Positions 1 to 4,952 of a stretch of DNA of 9,166 nucleotides are shown one piece after another. This DNA is from Caldifarciminota bacterium (GTDB taxonomy: Bacteria > Hydrothermota > Tepidihabitantia > Tepidihabitantales > Tepidihabitantaceae). A program made the position numbers and the translations under genes. The DNA lies in contig CAIVTL010000205.1 of NCBI GenBank assembly GCA_903908785.1, forward strand, positions 1 through 9,166. The letters run 5' to 3'. Positions within the stretch are counted from its first letter, which is position 1. Every line of letters starts with the position of its first letter. The notes under the pieces were generated by a model. The model had not been told where the DNA came from and searched no databases. It worked only from the letters and a program-made list of their open reading frames with translations.

Positions 1-1428
1 ATGAGTGATTCAATTTCGGCAGCGATGACCGGCATCTTTCTGCACGCCGGGGACTCAACCACCCGTGTCTTCGCCAGGGCTTGGGACGCCCACCCCCAGG
101 CTGCCTTCGGGTTGACGGCGTACACGATTTGCTCCGCCGACAGCAACTACCGCGACGACACTACCCACGACGTCTGCGTTGTCGTGCCGGCGGCGAACGG
201 CGGCTGGGTCGAGCGCGAGCCGGTACCGGCCGCGCCCTCCGGACGGTACGTCAAGGACGGCGGCTGGCTGAGCTATATGTTCATGAACGGCACGGTCTAT
301 GCGGCCAAGGGTAACAAGACCGGTGACTTTTACTCCTACAGCCCGGCGGCGAATTCGTGGCTGCAGCGCAGCCCGATACCGGCCGGGCCGGAAGGCAAGC
401 TGCCCGGCAAGGGCACGTTCGGCGTTTCCGACGGCCTCGGTCACGTCTACGCGGTGAAGGGTAATAACACCGTCGCCTACTGGCGCTACGAAGTCAGCGG
501 CGACTCATGGCAGAAGCTGGCCGACGTGCCTACCGGCCTGAGCGGTAAGAAAGTCAAGGGCGGAGACGGGCTCGTTTATGTCCCGAGCCCGGACACCGAC
601 TACGTGTACTTGCTCAAGGGCCAGAAGTGCGAGTTCTACCGCTACAACGTCGTGTCCGGGGCCTGGCAGACCCTGCCGCAGGCGCCGGTCGGCTTCCGCC
701 TCAAGTGGGACAAAGGGTCCTGGCTTGTCTTCGACGGCGACAAGACCATCTACGCGCAGAAGGGGAAGGCAAACGAACTCTGGGCATACGACCTTGCGAC
801 CGGAGCGTGGGGCACCAACCCGAAAAGCGGGATGCCGACCGTCGGCCGGTCGGGGCGGCTCAAGAAATCGGGCGACGGCGGCGGCGGGGCGTGGAACAGC
901 GGGGCGATATACGCCCTCAAGGGCGGCAACACGCAGGAATTCTGGAAGTACCGGCCCGCGGCCGACAGTTGGACGGAAATCGAGACCATTCCCGCGTTCG
1001 GTGCAACGAGAAAGAAGAAGCTGGTCAAGGGCGGCGGCGGTATCACGACGGCAGAGGATGTAATGTACGCCCTGAAGGGTAACAAGTGCGGCGAGCTCTG
1101 GATGTACCGGCCCACTACATACGGTCGGGAGCCGGAACCGGGGCGCGAAGGAGTGATGGCCGAGCGATTGCCGATTGGCGACTGCCGATTGACGATTTCC
1201 CCGAACCCGGCGACAGCCGGCTCGGCGACCATCCGCTTCTCCTCCCTGCTTCCTGCTCCCTCCTTCCTTCACGTCTACGATGCTTCCGGTAGGTGCGTCC
1301 GTTCCTCCTTTGTCATTTCCACTTCGTCCTTTCCACTTGACCTGATGTCGATGCCGGCGGGCGTCTACATGGTGAGACTGGACAGCGGCGGCCGGTCCTG
1401 GCGTACTAAACTGGTAGTTCAAAGATAA
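1..1428 (+). CDS. Kelch-like propeller protein with type A C-terminal sorting domain (5' end missing)
   Basis: This is the 3' part of a large exported protein of unknown specific function. The ATG at position 1 is probably not the start. There is no signal peptide, and residues 20-62 (FARAWDA, YTICSADSN, RDDTTHD) match the end of a CARDB repeat as seen in the peptidase gene starting at 4953. Residues 88-375 hold six Kelch-like units of about 50 residues. Each has a Y-x-x-KG core (Y100, Y150, Y203, Y251, Y304, Y356), then an aromatic W/F-x-Y stretch, a SW/AW and a proline. This suggests a six-bladed beta-propeller for binding or display. Residues 396-475 form a sorting domain: SPNP, VYDASGR, MPAGVYMVRL and final KLVVQR. 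Such tags direct type IX secretion and surface attachment in Bacteroidetes. The sorting-domain DNA is unusually pyrimidine-rich and contains three heptamer arrays. The TAA stop lies at 1426-1428. A ligand or enzymatic role cannot be read from the sequence. Confidence 0.87.
   Translation: MSDSISAAMTGIFLHAGDSTTRVFARAWDAHPQAAFGLTAYTICSADSNYRDDTTHDVCVVVPAANGGWVEREPVPAAPSGRYVKDGGWLSYMFMNGTVYAAKGNKTGDFYSYSPAANSWLQRSPIPAGPEGKLPGKGTFGVSDGLGHVYAVKGNNTVAYWRYEVSGDSWQKLADVPTGLSGKKVKGGDGLVYVPSPDTDYVYLLKGQKCEFYRYNVVSGAWQTLPQAPVGFRLKWDKGSWLVFDGDKTIYAQKGKANELWAYDLATGAWGTNPKSGMPTVGRSGRLKKSGDGGGGAWNSGAIYALKGGNTQEFWKYRPAADSWTEIETIPAFGATRKKKLVKGGGGITTAEDVMYALKGNKCGELWMYRPTTYGREPEPGREGVMAERLPIGDCRLTISPNPATAGSATIRFSSLLPAPSFLHVYDASGRCVRSSFVISTSSFPLDLMSMPAGVYMVRLDSGGRSWRTKLVVQR
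262..1125 (+). repeat. Six Kelch-like propeller repeats (coding)
   Basis: Six tandem protein-level repeats of 48-53 residues with the core Y-x-x-KG-(N/x) followed by (F/Y/W)-x-Y and (S/A)W. They are diverged at DNA level, so they are old. Unit 1 and the first part of unit 2 align closely with residues 1318-1404 of the M6 peptidase gene at the other end of the window. Confidence 0.8.
1164..1198 (+). repeat. Heptamer array A (five units, SCGAYTG)
   Basis: Five consecutive 7-base units: gcgattg, ccgattg, gcgactg, ccgattg, acgattt. The array sits at the junction of the last propeller unit and the sorting domain and encodes about residues 388-400. Because 7 is not a multiple of 3, the units are read in rotating frames. 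Confidence 0.85.
1236..1270 (+). repeat. Heptamer array B (five units, TYCCTSC-like)
   Basis: Five pyrimidine-rich 7-base units: cttctcc, tccctgc, ttcctgc, tccctcc, ttccttc. It lies inside the sorting domain, just before the VYDASGR strand. Confidence 0.7.
1306..1340 (+). repeat. Heptamer array C (five units, YCMTTTS-like)
   Basis: Five 7-base units: tcctttg, tcatttc, cacttcg, tcctttc, cacttga. It lies between the DASGR strand and the MPAGVYMVRL strand of the sorting domain and encodes about residues 436-446. It starts exactly 70 bases after array B starts. Confidence 0.65.
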
Positions 1429-1454
1429 GATGGCGGCGGAGAGCCTTGAGAGCA

Positions 1455-1481
1455 CGCGGGGGCGGCATGACCGCCCCCGCG
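1455..1481. terminator. GC-rich hairpin between convergent genes
   Basis: A perfect 11-base inverted repeat, cgcgggggcgg at 1455-1465 and ccgcccccgcg at 1471-1481, with the loop catga. It begins 27 bases after the first gene's stop and lies between two convergent transcription units, where a bidirectional terminator is expected. Neither side has a T-run, so it is not a classical intrinsic terminator. It could act as a transcript-end stabiliser or a U-less terminator. Apart from this hairpin and the one at 1594-1615, I see nothing in the gap at 1429-1610. Confidence 0.6.
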
Positions 1482-1593
1482 CGTTAGCCGGCGGCGAATC
1501 GGGCTCTGGTCCGCAAAGCAGCGCTTCGAGCAGCGCCGAACGCGGAAGCACACAAGGAAAACTGGAGGTGTCCCGAATCAGCGGGCCGGGCGC

Positions 1594-1615
1594 GCTGACC
1601 GTGCTTGCGGTCAGT
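1594..1615 (-). terminator. Hairpin overlapping the GNAT stop codon
   Basis: ctgaccg at 1595-1601 pairs with cggtcag at 1608-1614 around a six-base loop, and a G-T pair can extend it. The arm at 1608-1614 includes the TGA stop (minus strand) of the acetyltransferase gene. No T-run follows directly, so a terminator role is only a possibility. Confidence 0.3.
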
Positions 1616-2372
1616 CGGCCGGGAGTTGGACGCGGAATTCCCAGCCGTATGGGGCGTAGCCGACCGATTTGGCGGTGGCGAGCGATGCTTTGTTCCGGTC
1701 GGATGTGATGTAGACCGGGATGCGGGCGGTGGTGAGTATCGCCATGGTCGTGTGCGACAGCGCGGTCCTGGCATAGCCTTGACGGCGATGCGTCTCCAAT
1801 GTGCCCGGCATGCAGACGTCGGCTATCTCCGCGGCCATGTGCGCCGTGGGCCACGTGCCGGACAGGGAGACCGGGCGAGAGTTGTCCAACGCGACGTAGC
1901 AGGTGCCGTCGGCGACGCTCGCTTGAAGGTAAGGTTCGTACAGCCCGGACGCAGTTGCCGCGGCCGTGTCCTGCGCGGTCAGCGGGCGGCAGGGATGGGT
2001 GTCCCACACGCGCACCGAGCCGGTGGTGCAGTAGAGTATTGGCCCGGAGCCGGTGGTTACACGTCCTTCGGCTTTGAGGAGGCGCGCAACGGTCTGGGTG
2101 AGCAGCGCTCGGCCCGCGCTGCCGGTCAGTCCTTCTACGTCGAATCCGCTCGTGACCTGCTGCACCGGCCAGACAAGTTCTTTCTGCACCGAGATGGCGC
2201 AGCGGTTCCCGGACGCAACAAGCCATAAGGGGAAGACGTGGCCGTGGTGAGGCTCGGGAGCGTAGCGCCGGGATGAGCCGGCCACGACGACTTCACCGGG
2301 GCCAAGGGAAGCGACGTCGCAGCCGAGGTACTCGGCGAAGAAGGAGTCGATAACTTCGGGCGGCCAACCCAT
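1611..2372 (-). CDS. GNAT family N-acetyltransferase
   Basis: A 253-residue, probably cytoplasmic protein predicted to transfer an acetyl group from acetyl-CoA to an amine; the substrate is unknown. The GNAT fold is in the C-terminal half. Motif A is at residues 184-206, with the pyrophosphate-binding R-x-x-G-x-A as R196-R-Q-G199-Y-A201. It is followed by the usual end of the fold, N227, S230, A234, GY at 238-239 and YG at 242-243. The N-terminal 110 residues are a separate region that I do not recognise. The two-part layout and length recall the ZmaR-like GNAT group (Pfam GNAT_acetyltran), but this is not secure. It is the last gene of the minus-strand operon, 26 bases after the M28 stop. 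The ATG at 2372 is preceded by a GGCGGAG-like ribosome site about 20 bases away, which is too far unless the hairpin at 2380-2393 shortens the gap. Confidence 0.85.
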   Translation of the reverse strand: MGWPPEVIDSFFAEYLGCDVASLGPGEVVVAGSSRRYAPEPHHGHVFPLWLVASGNRCAISVQKELVWPVQQVTSGFDVEGLTGSAGRALLTQTVARLLKAEGRVTTGSGPILYCTTGSVRVWDTHPCRPLTAQDTAAATASGLYEPYLQASVADGTCYVALDNSRPVSLSGTWPTAHMAAEIADVCMPGTLETHRRQGYARTALSHTTMAILTTARIPVYITSDRNKASLATAKSVGYAPYGWEFRVQLPAD

Positions 2373-2379
2373 GATGCCG

Positions 2380-2393
2380 GTCCGGCTTCGGAC
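2380..2393 (-). promoter_or_regulatory. Small hairpin between Shine-Dalgarno-like site and GNAT start
   Basis: On the minus strand GTCCG-AAGC-CGGAC forms a 5-base-pair stem with a four-base loop. It stands between the purine-rich AGGCGGA at the end of the M28 gene and the ATG at 2372. If folded, it would leave 7 bases between the stem and the ATG, a normal effective spacing. The role is inferred. Confidence 0.35.
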
Positions 2394-2398
2394 TCCGC

Positions 2399-3943
2399 CT
2401 ATCGCACCTTGACCACGCGGCCGAAAGCGGCGTCAGTCTTCGCTCTGATGAAGTAGACGCCCGGGGCTAGGCGGCGGACGTCGTTCGCGCCGGGCACAAG
2501 GTCGAGCACGTTCCGCCCGCCCATGTCGAGCAACTCGCTTCTCGCCTCTCGCTTCTCGCCTCTCGCTTCTATGAAGAGTACGCCGCGGACGATGGTGGCA
2601 AAGGGGAGAGGACGAGGGGCGGGGGATGGGGGGCGAGGTTCGGCGACGCCGACCGGGCTGTAGGGCCCGGCGAGCGTTGCCAGGCAGGCAGCGGTCATCT
2701 CGGTCGTGCGGGTGACGAGCGATACCGTCAGGTTGCCGAAGGTGTCGCCGGGCGTGTGGTAGAAGGAGTCCGAGCCGTTCCAGATGCCCCATTCCGAGTC
2801 TTCCAGCGCAAAGACGCTCCGATAGCCCGTTTCCCAGAACGGTGTGTTATCGCCGTAGATGTCTTCGTCAAGGTAGTTCATGACGCGCAGACCGATGCCG
2901 TACCAGTTGTTGGTCGAGTCGCACAGATTGGCGAGCGGACGCGAAGCGGTATTGGTGTTCTCGAAGACGAGGTTCGTGTCATAGGCGGCATAGCCGAACA
3001 TGTCCATGTTGTACACGCCGGCAATCTTCAGGCTCTGCGGGACCGCGGTCGAGTCGACCCAGTGATACGAGCCCTTCATCCACTGTTCCTCGCCGGAGAA
3101 GCAGAGGAACTTCACGCTCCAGCGGAACTGCGCCTGCTGGAGTACGCGCGCCAGTTCGAGGACCGCCGCCGTGCCGGTTGCGTTGTCATCAGCGCCGGGC
3201 GCGCTGTCGAAATTGGTGGAGTAGGAATCGTAGTGCGCGCAGGCGATGACGATGCTCTCGGGGGTGACCATGCCGTCGAGCGTCGCCTCGACGTTGAACG
3301 CGCGGGTGGTCGGCGAAGTGAGATAGTAGGTGTCGAGTCGTACCGCGTAGCCGAGTTCGGTGAGGCGCTGCCGCAGGTAGAACGTGGCCGACTCGCACTT
3401 GGGATTGTAGGAATAGCGGGTGCCGAAGCTCTGCAGGTCATGGATGGTGCGGGCAATGCTGTCCTGCGAAACGAGGGACACGATGCGCGCGATGGTCGTG
3501 TCGGCCGAGTACGGGGACGAGGGAAGGGGGGCGAGGGGCGCGGGCAACGGATGGGGGACAAGCGGAAGCCGGGCAATCGGGAACCCGGCGGCTTTGGCCG
3601 CGCGGGCGTCGGGTTCAGACATGCGAACGAGCCGCAGCCGGTCGTTTTCCCAGAGCAGCCGGCCCGGGCTTGAGCCGACGTCGGGGCCGGCCTTGTAGAT
3701 GATGAAGTACTCACCCGGAGACAGGTCAGTGTCGAGGACCTGCACCTGCCGGCCGCTGCTCCGGAGCGAGGATAGTTGGTCCGCGGACATCGGCAGTATG
3801 AACGATGTTCCAATGTCCTTGTACACCGGCAGCGCCTCGGCGACAACCTGCGCGCGTTCAGTCGGCCCCGCGTCGAGCCGGACAAGATACGAGGCCAAAC
3901 CGAGGCTCACGAGCAGCAACAGGACGACGATGGCCCGCGGCAC
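2399..3943 (-). CDS. Secreted M28 family zinc peptidase with C-terminal sorting domain
   Basis: A 514-residue exported aminopeptidase-like enzyme predicted to remove N-terminal residues from peptides outside the cytoplasm. Residues 1-20 are a hydrophobic signal sequence. Residues 28-146 look like a propeptide or N-terminal domain ending in a proline-rich linker. The M28 domain follows at about 150-425 with all di-zinc residues intact: H237 (AHYDS), bridging D252 (PGADDNATG), general base E285 and ligand E286 (SGEEQ), D314 (MDMFGY) and H396 (YHTPGDT). After a Pro-rich linker, residues 450-514 are a sorting domain with LLDMGGRNV, APGVYFIRA and final VVKVR. The start is GTG at 3943, with AAGGTAGG just upstream overlapping the SIMPL stop; the intergenic gap is 6 bases, which suggests coupled translation. 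The linker and sorting-domain DNA carry three heptamer arrays. The peptide specificity is not readable. Confidence 0.94.
   Translation of the reverse strand: MPRAIVVLLLLVSLGLASYLVRLDAGPTERAQVVAEALPVYKDIGTSFILPMSADQLSSLRSSGRQVQVLDTDLSPGEYFIIYKAGPDVGSSPGRLLWENDRLRLVRMSEPDARAAKAAGFPIARLPLVPHPLPAPLAPLPSSPYSADTTIARIVSLVSQDSIARTIHDLQSFGTRYSYNPKCESATFYLRQRLTELGYAVRLDTYYLTSPTTRAFNVEATLDGMVTPESIVIACAHYDSYSTNFDSAPGADDNATGTAAVLELARVLQQAQFRWSVKFLCFSGEEQWMKGSYHWVDSTAVPQSLKIAGVYNMDMFGYAAYDTNLVFENTNTASRPLANLCDSTNNWYGIGLRVMNYLDEDIYGDNTPFWETGYRSVFALEDSEWGIWNGSDSFYHTPGDTFGNLTVSLVTRTTEMTAACLATLAGPYSPVGVAEPRPPSPAPRPLPFATIVRGVLFIEARGEKREARSELLDMGGRNVLDLVPGANDVRRLAPGVYFIRAKTDAAFGRVVKVR
2535..2569 (-). repeat. Heptamer array D (five units, TCGCYTC on + strand)
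   Basis: Five units, tcgcttc and tcgcctc in strict alternation, so it is also a 14-base repeat. It encodes the charged stretch of about residues 459-470 (EARGEKREARSE) in the M28 sorting domain, just before the LLDMGGR strand. It is the cleanest of the arrays. Confidence 0.9.
2607..2641 (-). repeat. Heptamer array E (G-rich on + strand)
   Basis: Five degenerate 7-base units: agaggac, gaggggc, gggggat, ggggggc, gaggttc. It encodes the Pro-rich linker of about residues 435-446 between the M28 catalytic domain and its sorting domain. Confidence 0.6.
3512..3546 (-). repeat. Heptamer array F (G-rich on + strand)
   Basis: Five degenerate 7-base units: cggggac, gagggaa, ggggggc, gaggggc, gcgggca. 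It encodes the Pro/Leu-rich linker (about residues 133-144) between the N-terminal region and the M28 catalytic domain. Its units resemble those of array E. Confidence 0.6.
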
Positions 3944-3949
3944 GATTGC

Positions 3950-4654
3950 CTACCTTACCCCGAATTCGGCCGTGACGGTTACGGTCACGTCCTTCTGGCG
4001 GGTCGAAGTGTTGTAGATGCCGTAGTCGGATACCTCGGTTGAGTAGGGCTCGGTAATCTGGAAGATGCCGGCCCGGGCGGAGCGCATCGAGCCGATGCCG
4101 GAGCCGGAGTTCTTCGCAATCTCGATTGCCCGCTGCTTCGCGTCGCGGGTCGCCTCGGCCAGCAGTTCCTTCTTGATGTCGGGCAACTTTGAGAAGTAGT
4201 ACTCCAGCGCCGACGACTGGAGCGCGACGCCCTTCTGGGACATCTCGTCCGGGTTGAGCGCCAGCTTCTCAATGGTCGCGAGGTCCGATGATATGACATA
4301 GACGCTCTGCGAGAAACTGTACCCGGTCAGGTTGCCGGAGTTGTCGTAGACCGGGCTCCGGTTGATGGGCTGGACCGAGATGTCCTTTTCGTTGATGCTC
4401 GATGCCTGCAATTCTGCCATCAGGCCATCGAACGCCTTGCGGGTGTCGGCGTAGCCCGCGCTCGCGTCACCGAGCCCGGTCGGTCGGCCGACCGCAATCC
4501 GCCACTTGACGATATCGGATTCGTACCGCTTGGTTGCCGCGCCGACCACGCGGATGGTGTTGTCCTGCATCCGGCTGCGGTAGAAATAGTTGCCGAACAC
4601 CGCGGCTCCAATGACGAAGCTGACTCCAAGGATTATCGCTGTGAATTTGCGCAT
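3950..4654 (-). CDS. SIMPL (DUF541) domain protein, membrane-anchored
   Basis: A 234-residue envelope protein; SIMPL domains have no firmly known biochemical activity. Residues 4-23 form one transmembrane or uncleaved signal segment (TAIILGVSFVIGAAVFG), so the rest would lie on the outer side of the membrane. The SIMPL domain spans about 33-232. It opens with IRVVGAATKRYESDIVKW, has the helix AEATRDAKQRAIEIAK at 167-181 and ends in a KDVTVTVTAEFGV strand, all family hallmarks at the usual length. The frame stays open upstream to 4873, but I chose ATG at 4654. The hydrophobic segment starts there, and the upstream codons encode compositionally odd sequence crossing a repeat array. No ribosome site precedes this ATG; a TATATTAT box ends 4 bases before it, so the mRNA may be leaderless. 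It is the first gene of the operon with the M28 and GNAT genes. Confidence 0.92.
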   Translation of the reverse strand: MRKFTAIILGVSFVIGAAVFGNYFYRSRMQDNTIRVVGAATKRYESDIVKWRIAVGRPTGLGDASAGYADTRKAFDGLMAELQASSINEKDISVQPINRSPVYDNSGNLTGYSFSQSVYVISSDLATIEKLALNPDEMSQKGVALQSSALEYYFSKLPDIKKELLAEATRDAKQRAIEIAKNSGSGIGSMRSARAGIFQITEPYSTEVSDYGIYNTSTRQKDVTVTVTAEFGVR

Positions 4655-4659
4655 GGGAT

Positions 4660-4687
4660 AATATACCGAGAGGCGGGAGAGAGTAAA
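4660..4687 (-). promoter_or_regulatory. Promoter candidate for the SIMPL-M28-GNAT operon
   Basis: On the minus strand TTTACT (4687-4682) and TATATT (4665-4660) are separated by 16 bases, each matching four or five of six sigma-70-type consensus positions. With a start six bases past the -10 box, transcription would begin at or beside the A of the ATG at 4654. Confidence 0.45.
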
Positions 4688-4710
4688 GGGCACAGCGCGC
4701 AGGGCGCGCA

Positions 4711-4739
4711 AGTCAAAAGGCAAATGTCCAAAAGTCAAA
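4711..4739 (+). repeat. Heptamer array G (A-rich, intergenic)
   Basis: Units agtcaaa, aggcaaa, tgtccaaa and agtcaaa, with periods of 7, 7 and 8. It is the only clearly AT-rich stretch in the divergent intergenic region. Read from the minus strand it contains TTTTGACT twice. Confidence 0.6.
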
Positions 4740-4788
4740 ATGCCCGGAGGCGGTCGGCTCTGGGGCCCGATGTCTCGGGCGCGCGGCG

Positions 4789-4816
4789 TTGACAGCGGCG
4801 ACCGGTTCTCTACACT
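4789..4816 (+). promoter_or_regulatory. Promoter candidate for the M6 peptidase gene
   Basis: A perfect TTGACA at 4789-4794 and TACACT at 4811-4816 with a 16-base spacer. Transcription would start near 4823, giving a leader of about 130 bases before the ATG at 4953. Confidence 0.55.
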
Positions 4817-4872
4817 TGTGCTGTCGGCTGGCGCGCCGGGTTCCGCGGCTTGGCTGAACGTCGCGGGCAGCA

Positions 4873-4884
4873 TGCCCTAGGGCA
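4873..4884. other. Perfect 12-base palindrome in the M6 gene leader
   Basis: TGCCCTAGGGCA lies between the promoter candidate and the M6 start codon. It could be an operator or a weak hairpin. No second copy was noticed in the window. Confidence 0.4.
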
Positions 4885-4943
4885 GGGCGCATTCGGCAGA
4901 CGGTCTTGGATTCTGAATGCTCAGTCCGCTATTAACCGAGAGT

Positions 4944-4947
4944 GAGG
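4944..4947 (+). promoter_or_regulatory. Ribosome binding site of the M6 peptidase gene
   Basis: GAGG (within agtgaggcagaa) ends five bases before the ATG at 4953. This spacing, and the signal peptide beginning at that ATG, fix the start over the in-frame ATG at 5019. Confidence 0.7.
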
Positions 4948-4952
4948 CAGAA

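Noticed and set aside
505..2226. A 573-codon open frame on the minus strand
   Set aside because: It crosses the first gene antisense and the GNAT gene in another frame. Its protein is rich in Arg, Pro and His with no domain, as expected for a shadow in GC-rich DNA.
2756..3673. A 305-codon open frame on the plus strand
   Set aside because: Antisense to the M28 catalytic domain, whose zinc residues are all intact; the translation is low-complexity Arg/Gly/Val/Ala.
4655..4873. N-terminal extension of the SIMPL protein to 4873
   Set aside because: The extra 73 residues cross the heptamer array, look compositionally non-coding and would bury the membrane segment. The ATG at 4654 gives the usual family length.
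4906..4935. TTGGAT-N18-TATTAA as the M6 promoter
   Set aside because: Matches only three and four of six positions. The TTGACA-N16-TACACT at 4789-4816 is clearly better, though a second start cannot be excluded.
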